Virus record (IMG/VR): IMGVR_UViG_3300024346_000124
Coordinates: 1 to 46,341 of that record
Reading direction: 5' to 3' (one strand)
DNA: 46,341 nt
Origin: a virus
Shown one piece after another: positions 10,301 to 16,939 of the stretch. The notes beneath the pieces are model-generated. The model was not told the origin of the DNA. It worked only from the letters and a program-made list of their open reading frames with translations, and did no database searches. Each line of letters opens with the position of its first letter. Positions within the stretch are counted from its first letter, which is position 1. Made by a program: the position numbers and the translations under genes.

Positions 10301-12512
10301 TGGATACAGTTCTTCCAGTCTTATTGTAAGCCCTAACAACCCTAGAACGCATCAAATCTATCTGGCATTCCCGAAGATTTCCTACGACTTGTATGGCTCT
10401 ATGCACCCGCTTGATTGGAGCGGTAGCGAGTGGCAGATTGGAACTACTGCTAGAGGCGAGAAGACAATTAGTTTTGGTAGTTCAAACGACCCAGCCTATG
10501 TCCTGTACAACAAGGAAGTACAGGGAGGAAGAAAGATTTACACGCTGGCTGACTATATGTTCTTTGCACAAAAGAAGGCTGAGTACCATATGGCTAACCC
10601 AGATATGGCTATCTCTGCTGAAGATGCTATGCTTATCAGAACGCTTGTTCCTCCAGATGTGTATACCATTCCTCAGTCCAAGGCTGACACAATCCTTGAT
10701 AAGCATTGGAAAGAAATTAAGAGAATCAAATCTGGCATTATTGATAACCTTGATGTCCCTGCTAACGCAAAGGCACTTGTTACTAGGTTTGTTGAGGACG
10801 GTCTAGACCTAGTAATCGGTCGCAGACAGGACAGAATCAATGCCTTTAAGAGACTTGAAGGTCTTAGTGATGCTGAGTTTATTGAACGCACAAAGGATAT
10901 GACTCCAGAGCAGGTAGACCAGATGACCTTTAAGAAAGAGTATATTGAACAGGCTTACTACTGGCTACAGGAAGCAAAAGATGTTGGTGGATTCATTCAC
11001 CTAACATCAACAACGGAAGCCTACCAGAAACAAGACCCAAGAAATAAGAACTCTACAATACCGTTTCTTACTGAGAAACTTTCTATTCAGAGTATCATTG
11101 AGATGGATGGATTCCTTGCTCAGTTACAGGAGTCTATGGATAGAAGAAAGATTTCTAGTATGTTTGATACTAAGCCGTACTCTAAGACGCTGTACGAGGC
11201 TCTTCCTGTTCAAGAAAGAGTTAACCTTGACGCTACAGTTGTGCAAAGACTTGCCCTAGAAAACGATGCTGGTGTCCTTAGACATCAAGGTCTCCTTGAG
11301 GCTGAACGCAGAGGTAACCCGCAATGGTTCCCCGACCAGCAGAAGGACATCCAGTACACAGGCAATGATGCTGACAGTATTCGACTTGAGCACGAGCGTG
11401 TTGAGTCACTTCTTAAGAAGATTGGTGCTGTTGAGGCTTCAGTTGCTATGTATAAGGGTGAGGTAACTAATTTTATTGCAAAAAGACCTTGGGCTTTAGA
11501 CCATTTGCTCTCCCTTAAGGATGATGGCGTTCATTTCTCTAATCTTGTGTGGAAAGATGGAGATGTAATAACTCGTGCTGACTCTATGCGTACTTCCAAT
11601 GACGGAAGATATATCATTAAGAGAGAGCCTTACGGAAAGGATTTCAGATATCAACTCTACTACATTGGTGAGACATTCCTTGGTGCTGATGGCGTAAAGA
11701 TTTATGAGATTCCAACATCTCAAATTGGTACATTCAGCGACACCACACAGGCACAGGTAATGGCTAGGTTTATTGAAGACGATATTGTCAGACTTCGTAC
11801 ACTACAGAGCCTTGTTAAGGGTGGTAATGACAACTATTCCCCGACAAAGGTATTTAACACATTGATTCCTTACAGTTCTACAAAGGCTGGGCATATCCTT
11901 GGGTCGCTTGCTGAAGTACCAGCGTTTTCTGGTGCTGTTATTAGAGCCTATGAAGCACACGGTGGTAAGCCAGAACACTCCAGCACTATGAAGAAAATCC
12001 TTTCACCATTGCAGGACTTTGGTGAAGTTCAGTTCTTTGCCGTCAACGGAAACGGTCAAGTTGTTCAAAAGAGAAGAATCATTACTCCTAGTGTTGAAGT
12101 AACTCTTAAAAAGTACTTTAACCTATCATACACAGCAGATGGTCACAAGACTTGGACATCTAAGGATAGAACTCAGACCAGCCCTGCCCCTGCCAACACA
12201 GAGCACACGGCTCCGACTGCCAGCAACCCTGCACTAGAAACACCAACAGTTCACGAGCAGAAACTTGCAGACATTACTTCCTTTGAAGCCATCTCTAATG
12301 TGCAGGTTGAAGGTCAGAACTTCCAGCAATGGGAAGTCATCCGTAACAAACTGAACTACCAGATTATTCGAACAAAGGTTAACGGAACCCAACAGTTCAA
12401 GTTGTTCAATCAGTCCTCATTGTTCATTGGTCAATTCCACCACGAGCAAGAGGCTGTGGATGAAATTTTCGCAAAAGAGTTTGCCGAGAAAGGACTAAAG
12501 TATGTCCGATAA
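1359..12512 (+). CDS. Giant 3,717-aa polyvalent-type protein, probably virion-borne and injected
   Basis: This is one uninterrupted frame covering a quarter of the genome. Visible parts: a Gly/Ala-rich hydrophobic stretch near residues 395-455; an EELFH helix at 579-583 that resembles a zincin HExxH helix with Glu in place of the first His; a Lys/Pro linker near 855-870; a divergent ADP-ribosyltransferase-like module at about 1238-1440 (see its own entry); long charged coiled coils at about 2075-2300 and 2665-2890; a small beta-rich module near 3420-3480 echoed at the C-terminus (about 3660-3710); and a Pro/Thr-rich linker near 3606-3634. Multi-domain giants with ART and zincin modules are known as phage polyvalent proteins, thought to enter the host with the DNA. 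No RNA polymerase, helicase or methylase motifs were found. The start overlaps the previous stop (TAATG). Function is inferred from size, modules and position. Confidence 0.85.
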   Translation: MESQNFTYSSEEDLRRIASQQGYILPSQVAVADPKTDLEEETRASEAPSEELDGESIAGMIARFTTEGHRPTFQQALIYREHMKTKEVDMWNGITSAMSATASDLGSGAYELIGDALHLKVPKVVGSVIEGAIMGTANWYHMYEEGKFNEDSLLHKMLFKKNNSDEEYYSNLMNMLDLRQSIEEHTRNGYFLPKEMEVGGHKIELWNPAVVMAISYVADPSWVAPNFGIESALAKGMNSANRMLKLNEQLASAGIWASKSIEGNAKKVGESAGRLSAGILKVEESLLKDLKDTFEIDAFIGTSGQVVDKSDLGRGAMTAVGMNAVKIPAWSVTTLTWGVAKLGEGLAGAVETGARIAREAPKNAGMRLSERIAMESESKVVSAMANTWAKTGSPFLEWGTATAHTTLHAGMYGGAFGFTFGGEEGFYNGIGSGFVLGGAFHQIGAFHNTVAGGNSPNEVIKNFLWSTQHYDLANQQGLHRLLTNVERDYDDGKGGGQKAKLQVMSDIASAERLQRNVRRLILTEEEIQARMTDDEWVDYEKFKLAQADTWGGVAFRQKLSGEMVTIINADRAVKSAVKEELFHTLMMSERYREVFHQDAMQALIGTDDHKGALYRMPKEQALSLLKQFKEAYVGLEQETAKKAPVNDGHFQELDKHWDEVINDFREGKDLGGKMHSLFEEFLASYWNRYIEDKPIDYLLKGGDLGLIRNAVQLAKDSYQNIMHTDLTSAGAHFNFGTNIDHFFLDQKTGQRVRIPKLEKLMEHFVKTASKEMYTGWTVNPRKGGGIEGAVANELEHLFSRDATGGLKRTSESDLDKETAVSMQNVLRSILELDKSQRGLKITVNGNNGGDGPMAFSRGKPKKPKTKKQVEEEVTGTKPVQNKLPNRRAIADHWDDVEPATPRKKRGTIDENEIAIAEEVAGEDTSGSGRWSTDKRKKFWESVWEGNPRITITGRASTAELKILSDHLPANTVKRFAELNTIIEMARDGVFAKNVSNIAKTEYMAKQKENNDGSRITYEAGEERVRHTNFIPVELHLYFERNKRIVDGEPELSVGTAQIKVTAIDHDALIKRVDYAWAKWVETGMSWRTVRKLFGDKTNLYQACKDLITHYSNSESKEGGIRIFQANGAVGARDAGHMRTIANAVLGFHPTNEMVRRGEHSNPRWKLQNRMEGKKVDVPDVIFDMNIRRMGRITTRNGEGFGVDWNSAYVRSQYNHSPAKVKRDHEGNPLRTHELSALQNSVYRNKDGEILAVYSLNKPYSSQKRMNESSVFDYVDEGLGNRFGSRGGEYFSDTGWLHYTPDMGLASLVSKGSMKTGYIDTQKHIDLSDLHPTSTVEDVAGVLVNRMSELTGKSRESLLAELLSIETGEGVTVGELFNTHENVLMHEGHDLDVWLFTPETVKFMNENGINSVEYQYHNRIADTNSTAVALLDNRRFIENVSRRAEANYFAFSPAKKPRTPSHNPPKTITEVLQDKIRALQQGNYTEADIQKAFLSHIVSEDGKTVLQNPERLTEDGLDSLIQEQLAKVRQLTRKEQAEKFGPEDRAKIASQLRSHTLRALREKFPVAPTAVLNQIADVALSGVSVNAQTVTTGRVAGRDIQKEVLAINGTVLGRIKKNGGLTGRKIEDSGIPMLAHIAEMSERDFQIFKAIPEYLDAIKKGTTAEWLQTNQSIVDDLYGKHGGPKKFYKKFDDAQKDIFFLLDAQLANKIPLTDGSLMDVVNEKKIREAFAEKTRAFVFKTLTEAGWGQRGSLMETWDKYRDVKKEAEMSRALFRMHSENIEGMLTSEFHERVLDTLTALDIPLDNKIVNHREIAEMVRAVLYDQSRKGLIKLGSYEAIAESVRLYYEYAERESVDGKKIVIDKKKALRENLVKALIELEENGFEGINWTKRPDTRDVTKEGKVFKVTQKLFAGSGDTLMTIDGHNIWDFEGTHFKVIEEGVWADDSALILRDMRTGEAILTKPMKKEGSSTASNTERGKIIREFLSEATHAIVKRQPATALSMNFGQVHGPVKDYIITKWLAEDKQADVGMLGGQDFSNFALYKQGNHYVAVRKYENYLIDEALPKREGEPERKKGRGDIDTQQRIDQLERDFANGVVERTVPSGKNKTSTVKRKGSADELATLREQITDLKGKLFTDRGVILEMGQDGSVSVIDTPHTMLEVATAIKNLKKGNLNTKSFEAYVKEMYRTFHYKLKAFQEKETGRIEKVLDPKEGNLVKIKKLQAEINKHQSKVQELYMERYRKLRKEKYADGKEAYPEEMWSAEDMVSEVEKQIDADIKNADQNVRNAQNRIYALEQKLLDLGAFPEFSKMSMSEQQTWLAQQDRYSKENGVGGKYDTANWLDTKMPMLQGEPTMDYIVRIRKERQAQSQLLIQHQGAYDGMKNLLDYNKVNLEKVKLKVQFLAQQYAEASGIKVTQTWLKGLVAGGEGEMWTQVINMGKIKNLTGHKPMTPRYLPDTEGIVGKKSSAVTVKDMHTAFLEGMMTASDNWRGITGSRMERINLLLDRAEKQADKGPKEPRPVRPEGMSNEEWTLTQEYYLAKKHAREFGATHTLPLFKEWVKINEEKFPKLAKSVIYDKKGVPTYQTRSQLRIHQRPQDVNLNIESMLRDASVEKGLLFEDIMEAGRQKSRPSTEFDLGDDLNTVLKGSSLNHAEGAWVQDPLNRKKIEELQERWKEDRQDDRLKADNKFVEAVKEEHFRSVVGKDGREILDSMDKIESLQSQAYKLYRIVDELEFQQHQLSITGDKDGEIPNLKAKQTAYEDRIYKLNSEIRPLEARIQESIDITAVKEKQDAVTRMSEPLRKIEQNLDSLRAEFDARNLLIQKLNPPAVPVPDGGPAGSRAQIERATALAQNAKRPTRAQYEEIKTAKQEMAQIQKEIHAEEAKAIPLRQAIKDTGVTAGEWKYPKGRVETDISPVQIAKFNNPAYQMVIDMVNKKRHNIDTYLLQRERTLNERKQLAESHATDYAKHLATFDARAKQLGYSSSSLIVSPNNPRTHQIYLAFPKISYDLYGSMHPLDWSGSEWQIGTTARGEKTISFGSSNDPAYVLYNKEVQGGRKIYTLADYMFFAQKKAEYHMANPDMAISAEDAMLIRTLVPPDVYTIPQSKADTILDKHWKEIKRIKSGIIDNLDVPANAKALVTRFVEDGLDLVIGRRQDRINAFKRLEGLSDAEFIERTKDMTPEQVDQMTFKKEYIEQAYYWLQEAKDVGGFIHLTSTTEAYQKQDPRNKNSTIPFLTEKLSIQSIIEMDGFLAQLQESMDRRKISSMFDTKPYSKTLYEALPVQERVNLDATVVQRLALENDAGVLRHQGLLEAERRGNPQWFPDQQKDIQYTGNDADSIRLEHERVESLLKKIGAVEASVAMYKGEVTNFIAKRPWALDHLLSLKDDGVHFSNLVWKDGDVITRADSMRTSNDGRYIIKREPYGKDFRYQLYYIGETFLGADGVKIYEIPTSQIGTFSDTTQAQVMARFIEDDIVRLRTLQSLVKGGNDNYSPTKVFNTLIPYSSTKAGHILGSLAEVPAFSGAVIRAYEAHGGKPEHSSTMKKILSPLQDFGEVQFFAVNGNGQVVQKRRIITPSVEVTLKKYFNLSYTADGHKTWTSKDRTQTSPAPANTEHTAPTASNPALETPTVHEQKLADITSFEAISNVQVEGQNFQQWEVIRNKLNYQIIRTKVNGTQQFKLFNQSSLFIGQFHHEQEAVDEIFAKEFAEKGLKYVR
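5072..5680 (+). other. ART-PolyVal-like domain within the giant protein
   Basis: Residues about 1238-1440 follow the layout of ADP-ribosyltransferase domains in phage polyvalent proteins: a strand reading RNKDGEILAVY (usual form: D-x-x-G-x-P-x-V-Y-H-G-T), then GGEYFSDT (usual G-x-Y-F-T-D), a GYIDTQKHIDLSDLHP strand (usual Y-L-x-I-x-N-P-L-D-L), and near the end GINSVEYQYHNR followed by a hydrophobic strand and DNRRF (usual G-Y-D-G-V-x-Y-x-N, then Y-x-V-F-D-P-x-Q-I). The usual His-Gly-Thr after VY is Ser-Leu-Asn here, so the His that binds NAD appears lost. It may be inactive, structural, or use other residues. Recognition is by motif order only. Confidence 0.5.
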
Positions 12513-12804
12513 TCAATCAATGGAGGCTGTCCTTGATGACTTCAAGAAGGGTGGCTGGATTATGGCTGTCCTTGGAGGGCTTGGGATGCTTGCTAGGCTC
12601 ATTTTGACCAACGAGGAGTACAAGGTAGCCATCTGGACAAGAAAAGTCATTGCAGGTGGCATTGTGGGGGTAATCAGTTACTTTGCCCTATATGGGGTCT
12701 CCATTGACCCGATGTACAAGTCTGTATTGTGCTCTATTTCTGGTTCTATTGCACCCGAACTATTTGAGTATGTGCGGAGAAAATTTATACAAAAAGCGAA
12801 ATAA
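12502..12804 (+). CDS. LydA-like holin
   Basis: This 100-aa protein has a hydrophobic segment at residues 17-35, a second at 49-68, and a weaker third at about 73-90, followed by a basic C-terminal tail (RRKFIQKAK). Both the size and the pattern GGW...GGLGMLARL...RKVIAGGIVGV...PE.FE are those of the LydA/phage holin-3 group, which form inner-membrane lesions that let endolysin reach peptidoglycan or trigger lysis. The start lies 11 bp inside the end of the giant gene, with AAAGGA upstream, one of the few Shine-Dalgarno-like sites in the genome. A spanin-like gene follows one gene later. The endolysin is on the other strand. Confidence 0.8.
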   Translation: MSDNQSMEAVLDDFKKGGWIMAVLGGLGMLARLILTNEEYKVAIWTRKVIAGGIVGVISYFALYGVSIDPMYKSVLCSISGSIAPELFEYVRRKFIQKAK

Positions 12805-12806
12805 TT

Positions 12807-14885
12807 ATGGCTAAATATACTCCAGAAGGAACATTTCTTCCAGATTATAACAAGGGAGACGAAACCAAACTTGACATAGATTTGTTGCGTAGAAAATTTA
12901 CCGCAAGAGTCAATAATTTATACACTCCTCAATTAGAAGGAGGAATCCAGATTGATAAAAGGCTTAATATTGACCCTAGGGTTCTTTATAGATGGGTTGG
13001 GCTTGATGCTATTAAAGATTTTGATTCAAGCGGACTTATCAGAGGTCCAGAAATAGCAGGGTTTGCGGACGAAGCCGTTATGGGTCAGCAACCTCCGTTT
13101 TTTTCTCAAGGTATGCCATTGTGGCAATACGCTGGAGGAGTTAGTGCTGGAACAGGAACTGCAAAGTCGGCTAGTAACCCATATTTAATTGGTACTGTTG
13201 GTGCTGATTGGACTTCAAGAACAGGTACAAGAACTGTAGATGACTCACAGGTTGTTAAATCTAACTTCGAAGATTACATTGAACAAGAAAGAGGGCTTAC
13301 TCGTGGAGCAAGAGATGCTGTTGTTGACACCCGAATGGAGTTAAAAAAACTTGCTCAATTTGTAGAAGAATTAAGAGAAACTAAAAGTCACAGCCCTCGA
13401 CATATTGAGGGTGTGATGAAAAGATATCAAACAATTCTTGAAGGAATTAAACCTCACGAAAGAACACTTAATAAATATTTACACGGAACTGAAGGACTTG
13501 AGCAAGTATATGACGATGAAGTTCATCTTGATTCTTTAGGTAAATCTATTGGTGCTGACTTAGGTGTTACTACTTTAGATTTTACGCCAGAAAGAGAATG
13601 GCTAGGTGAAAAAGGAGGCGAAAGGCAGTTAAATCAATTTTCAAATATGCTTATTGAAAGAAGAGATGAGTTGTCTCGTCTTACTGATGACCTCCAACCA
13701 AGTCCAAGCACTTTTAATTTAACTCCTAGACAGTATAGAACTTTTAATGGAAGAAACGCTACAAGTTTTGCTCTTCCAAGATGGCTTAAATCAATGGATA
13801 ATTCTACTGACTTAAAACCGTCTGATTCTGCTTTGTTTGAAAGAATTAAAAACGGAACAGCAACGCCAGAAGAATTAAATGCTCTATATGGTATGGGGAG
13901 ATTTGATTATGACTTAAATGATATGGGTAATCCGTTAAGACACCTAGACCTTAGAAGAAGTGGTTCTGGTGCAATGTATCACGAAAGATTACCAAACACA
14001 CGAATTCAACCAAGTAATGCAAATTGGAGTGAAGGCTGGGAAGTTCCTTCTGCATATCTTGATGTAAAAGACAGACCTTTTGCCGTGTGGCAATATACTA
14101 AAAACGGTCTTAGACTTGTTAACCAAGGAAATAATAATCCTGTGCTTGGCAACAGACCAATTCCAACAGAACTACAAGACCCATATCTCACATATATGGA
14201 TTTGGCTGAATCTAAAGCAAGAATGGCTCCAGACTTAACTAGTCAAACAGGAAAAATTAGAATAGAAAAGTTTGCCCAGCCAGATAGCGTTTTTTCACTT
14301 TCAAATGTAATTGATGAATCAACAAAAGGCAGTCGTGCTTATGGAAGAAAAGGTTTTGTAGATATGAATTTGCTTACACAGCCACTTCAACGCCACGCTC
14401 AATCGTTTGCTAATGTTGCCAAGGGTGTTACGGAAAAAGATGAGTTCCTTGCAATGATGCAAAAAGGATTAAGCAATCCAGACCACGCTAGAAATTTTGC
14501 TACGAACTACACAAGGAACCCAGCCTTAAGAGGGGCGGTTAACGCTGAAATGGGAGCAAGTGCTATTAAGTTTTTAGGAAAGGTTGGAGCCGTAGCAGGT
14601 ATTGTAACTGCTCCGTCATCTGCTGTCGAAAGAAGAGACAGGATATTCTCTGACTGGGCTACTAACAATAGAGGGTATCCGCATCCAATCCAAGATTTTG
14701 GTATGAGAGTACAGGCTGGTATGGAGAACGCACTAGCAGTAGGAACTATGGGAATTTCTGATGAATATTTACATCCAGAATGGAGAGAGCAAATAGAGCC
14801 TGTACAGAGAGGATACTACTCAGACAACGGTCAGCGTGTTCCTAACTGGGTTCCTAACCTGCAAAGCACATTACTCGCAAAATAG
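12807..14885 (+). CDS. 692-aa probable virion protein of unknown function
   Basis: No family is recognised. The protein is polar and charged over most of its length, with a hydrophobic Gly/Ala segment near residues 590-610 (KFLGKVGAVAGIVTAP) followed by a conserved-looking ERRDRIFSDW stretch. The 485-aa product at 30494 has a similar C-terminal arrangement (a glycine-rich segment followed by GERRDAIENAHRIF), so the two may share an ancestral end domain; this is weak evidence. It starts 2 bp after the holin stop with no Shine-Dalgarno. Its place between holin and spanin, in the late plus-strand unit after the internal virion genes, suggests a virion or host-entry protein. Arg codons are mostly AGA, as in the other late genes. 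Confidence 0.6.
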   Translation: MAKYTPEGTFLPDYNKGDETKLDIDLLRRKFTARVNNLYTPQLEGGIQIDKRLNIDPRVLYRWVGLDAIKDFDSSGLIRGPEIAGFADEAVMGQQPPFFSQGMPLWQYAGGVSAGTGTAKSASNPYLIGTVGADWTSRTGTRTVDDSQVVKSNFEDYIEQERGLTRGARDAVVDTRMELKKLAQFVEELRETKSHSPRHIEGVMKRYQTILEGIKPHERTLNKYLHGTEGLEQVYDDEVHLDSLGKSIGADLGVTTLDFTPEREWLGEKGGERQLNQFSNMLIERRDELSRLTDDLQPSPSTFNLTPRQYRTFNGRNATSFALPRWLKSMDNSTDLKPSDSALFERIKNGTATPEELNALYGMGRFDYDLNDMGNPLRHLDLRRSGSGAMYHERLPNTRIQPSNANWSEGWEVPSAYLDVKDRPFAVWQYTKNGLRLVNQGNNNPVLGNRPIPTELQDPYLTYMDLAESKARMAPDLTSQTGKIRIEKFAQPDSVFSLSNVIDESTKGSRAYGRKGFVDMNLLTQPLQRHAQSFANVAKGVTEKDEFLAMMQKGLSNPDHARNFATNYTRNPALRGAVNAEMGASAIKFLGKVGAVAGIVTAPSSAVERRDRIFSDWATNNRGYPHPIQDFGMRVQAGMENALAVGTMGISDEYLHPEWREQIEPVQRGYYSDNGQRVPNWVPNLQSTLLAK

Positions 14886-14887
14886 TT

Positions 14888-15511
14888 ATGCAAACTAAAT
14901 GGCTCAAAAGTTTCCAAATGGGGGTGTTTCTATGCCTCTTTGTAACCTTTACTTTAACAGGGTGTTCAACCGTAGCACCTACCCCTCCTGTCATAATTTC
15001 TAACAACAATGAAAAAGACTCGTACATCACGAAGGTCGAAGAAATCGTCTCTGAGTCTGTTTCTGCTCTCGTTGCTGTCGCTCCTGCCCTCCCTGCTGGA
15101 ATCCCTAGAGAAATTATTGAAGGGCAAATCCAAAGACTGAGCGGGTTGAGCAAGCCGTCAGTCGTTAAGGTTGCTGAGTTTCAGCGTATAATTAAAGAGA
15201 AGGACGAGAAGGCTGTGGTCAAAGACCGTGCTGAAGCCGTCAAAGTCGATGCAGAAACAACGGAACTGTGGGCAAAAGTAGAGGCACAAAACAAGAAACT
15301 ATCCGAAGCCAATGCACTAAAACTGCAAGCAGAACTAAAAGCGAAAGAAGAAACCAAGACCAGAGTAGTGTACCAAGCGAGTTCGGCTTGTTTAGGGTTA
15401 TTGATATTCGGAATTCTGGTAACTGCATTTAGTTCGTGGAAGATTTCTGGTCTTACGATTGTCGCTCTGTCCTCTTGTGGCATTGGAGCGGTCTGGTGGT
15501 TCCTATCTTGA
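14888..15511 (+). CDS. Probable unimolecular spanin (u-spanin), lipoprotein with C-terminal membrane anchor
   Basis: The 207-aa product starts with a basic n-region and hydrophobic core ending in a lipobox, LTGC, with Cys26 as the acylation site. A Pro/Ser linker and a long charged, helical, probably coiled-coil region (about 95-160) follow, and two hydrophobic segments close the protein (about 165-183 and 188-205). An outer-membrane lipoprotein joined through a periplasmic helix to a C-terminal inner-membrane anchor is the design of u-spanins such as phage T1 gp11, which fuse the two membranes in the last step of lysis of diderm hosts. Position near the holin supports this. Two C-terminal membrane segments instead of one is unusual. 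It starts 2 bp after the previous stop and is the last gene of the plus-strand late unit. Confidence 0.7.
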   Translation: MQTKWLKSFQMGVFLCLFVTFTLTGCSTVAPTPPVIISNNNEKDSYITKVEEIVSESVSALVAVAPALPAGIPREIIEGQIQRLSGLSKPSVVKVAEFQRIIKEKDEKAVVKDRAEAVKVDAETTELWAKVEAQNKKLSEANALKLQAELKAKEETKTRVVYQASSACLGLLIFGILVTAFSSWKISGLTIVALSSCGIGAVWWFLS

Positions 15512-15526
15512 CAGACCAACCTATTA

Positions 15527-15545
15527 GAGCAAACTTGGCTTGCTC
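15527..15545 (+). terminator. Weak hairpin at the end of the late transcription unit
   Basis: GAGCAA pairs with TTGCTC across a 7-nt loop, 16 bp after the spanin stop. There is no real U-run (AAATAAG follows), so intrinsic termination is only possible, not shown. It lies between two converging transcription units. Confidence 0.35.
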
Positions 15546-15621
15546 AAATAAGTTCGTGCGATGGTTTGTTTGCTGTTGTTGGCGTTGCGTTCCATTTGGG
15601 ACTTACAGAGAAACGGTGCTA

Positions 15622-15642
15622 CCACCTTCGCACGAAAGGTGG
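15622..15642. terminator. Hairpin between converging units
   Basis: CCACCTT and AAGGTGG form a 7-bp stem around CGCACGA. It sits 8 bp beyond the last minus-strand stop and downstream of the plus-strand spanin gene, so it could end either unit. No clear U-run follows on either strand. Together with the hairpin at 15527 it fills the convergent gap of 138 bp, in which I see no gene. Confidence 0.4.
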
Positions 15643-15649
15643 CTAGTGC

Positions 15650-15952
15650 CTATTCGTCTTCATCTTCTAATGGCTCGTGTCGCTTAATAACAGGCTTTGG
15701 CTCTGGGAGCATACCCATACCCTTGTCAATGTTGTAGTCCACAATCATACAGGCTTGGCTTCGGGTCAGACCGTCTTTGACCATAAAGCACTCAACAATG
15801 GTCTCATAGTCGTACAGGATGCCTCCTGTAAGCCCTTCCAGCCCTAGGATGGCTTGGTCTAGCCATTCCCTAGGTTCAAGGAAGATGCCCACAGGGTAGT
15901 CCCTGTCGTTATCCTTTAATTCCGCTTTTGAAAGCCTTCTCGGTTTTGGCAT
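15650..15952 (-). CDS. Hypothetical 100-aa protein
   Basis: The family is not recognised. It has a basic N-terminus (MPKPRRLSK), a central helical part, and a very acidic C-terminal tail (PLEDEDE). It is the last gene of the minus-strand unit and overlaps the end of the preceding gene by 44 bp. That overlap is long, but both frames look protein-like. Confidence 0.6.
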   Translation of the reverse strand: MPKPRRLSKAELKDNDRDYPVGIFLEPREWLDQAILGLEGLTGGILYDYETIVECFMVKDGLTRSQACMIVDYNIDKGMGMLPEPKPVIKRHEPLEDEDE

Positions 15953-16202
15953 CTTTGAATTTGTAGAGGTAAATCTTACGGATAGAGATAGGACTAGTCC
16001 TTACTCTTGCTTGAACGAATTTTACGCTTCCGTCTCTTAGATGCTTTACTAATCGCATCTGCAAGTTTCTTAGAGGTATGGAATATTTCTCCGCTAACTC
16101 GATGGAAGACAAGTATCCTTTCGGTCTCGGTTCTGATGTAACCTTCCTGTACTGACCTCTGGAATTTACCTCGTTCAGAAACTGGCTGGTTGTTATCTTC
16201 AT
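15909..16202 (-). CDS. Small basic protein with possible helix-turn-helix
   Basis: This 97-aa protein carries a stretch reading YLSSIELAEKYSIPLRNLQM, which fits a winged or simple helix-turn-helix that reads a tag such as DNA, and has many Lys/Arg residues. The start (ATGA) overlaps the stop of the metallophosphoesterase gene, so the two are translationally coupled. A DNA-binding role is inferred only from the HTH-like segment. Confidence 0.6.
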   Translation of the reverse strand: MKITTSQFLNEVNSRGQYRKVTSEPRPKGYLSSIELAEKYSIPLRNLQMRLVKHLRDGSVKFVQARVRTSPISIRKIYLYKFKDAKTEKAFKSGIKG

Positions 16203-16939
16203 TTTCTTTCGTGGCTAAAGATAAACTCTTTTCCAACTCGGTGGGCTTGCCAGACTTTCCAGTCGTTACCTTGTACGAATCCATAGAGCCATCCAGTACC
16301 CCACTTAGAAGTAGCCAATCGGTTCTTCGCATAACGCATTTCACGCTTCTTGCAGAGACACCCACCAGAAAAACCAACTGTACCTCGATATCTTCGTGCG
16401 TTGGTTTGCTGGATGCTGTGGATGTGTCCCATAAGGACTGCCCCTTCTTCCAGTCCGTAATGTATTGCGTGTTCTTCCACCGCTCGCACTCCACAAGTGT
16501 ATCCGTGGACTGTTCGTACTTTTCCCAAGGTGTGGACACCATCTTCAGCGTGATAGGGGTAGATTTTCTTACACCCACCCACTTTAAGGGTAGTTCGAAT
16601 AGAGGCATCCATTTCTTCACAATAGTCTTTAGCCATTGCGTTATGCGATGAGTGAATAATTTGGTCGAGGCGGTCTTCGTGGTTTCCATAATGAAATACA
16701 GTAGGGCAGGTGTGTTGTAAGAAATGCTTTCCCCATTGAAGGTCATCTTCAAGAGATTCTCCTTCTTCTTTCATACTACGACCAGACCTAATACTGCGAA
16801 AATCAAAACAATCTCCTAGGTGGATACGCTCCTCTGGAGCATAGGATTTAATAAACTTAAACAAGGCAGATGAGGCATCCTCGTCCACCATATCTCCGTG
16901 ATTGTCCCCAAAAGCCACAAATTTGATGTATTTACTCAC
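16199..16939 (-). CDS. Calcineurin-like metallophosphoesterase
   Basis: All metal-binding motifs of the family are present in order: GDNHGD (11-16), GDCFDF (42-47), GNHED (85-89), VHGY with His145, and GHIH (171-174). At 246 aa it is a compact single-domain enzyme. Such phage proteins may act as phosphatases or nucleases (SbcD-like or lambda-PP-like); the substrate cannot be told from sequence. The start is GTG overlapping the stop of the preceding gene (GTGA). It lies in the replication/lysis unit, downstream of the endolysin. Confidence 0.88.
   Translation of the reverse strand: MSKYIKFVAFGDNHGDMVDEDASSALFKFIKSYAPEERIHLGDCFDFRSIRSGRSMKEEGESLEDDLQWGKHFLQHTCPTVFHYGNHEDRLDQIIHSSHNAMAKDYCEEMDASIRTTLKVGGCKKIYPYHAEDGVHTLGKVRTVHGYTCGVRAVEEHAIHYGLEEGAVLMGHIHSIQQTNARRYRGTVGFSGGCLCKKREMRYAKNRLATSKWGTGWLYGFVQGNDWKVWQAHRVGKEFIFSHERK

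Noticed and set aside
1359-12512. N4-like virion RNA polymerase in the giant protein
   Set aside because: Size is similar, but the single-subunit polymerase motifs (motif B R-x3-K...YG and the HDS motif) are not seen.
15436-15687. 83-aa plus-strand frame across the convergent gap
   Set aside because: It overlaps the spanin C-terminus and the last minus-strand gene, and includes both hairpins; no protein features.
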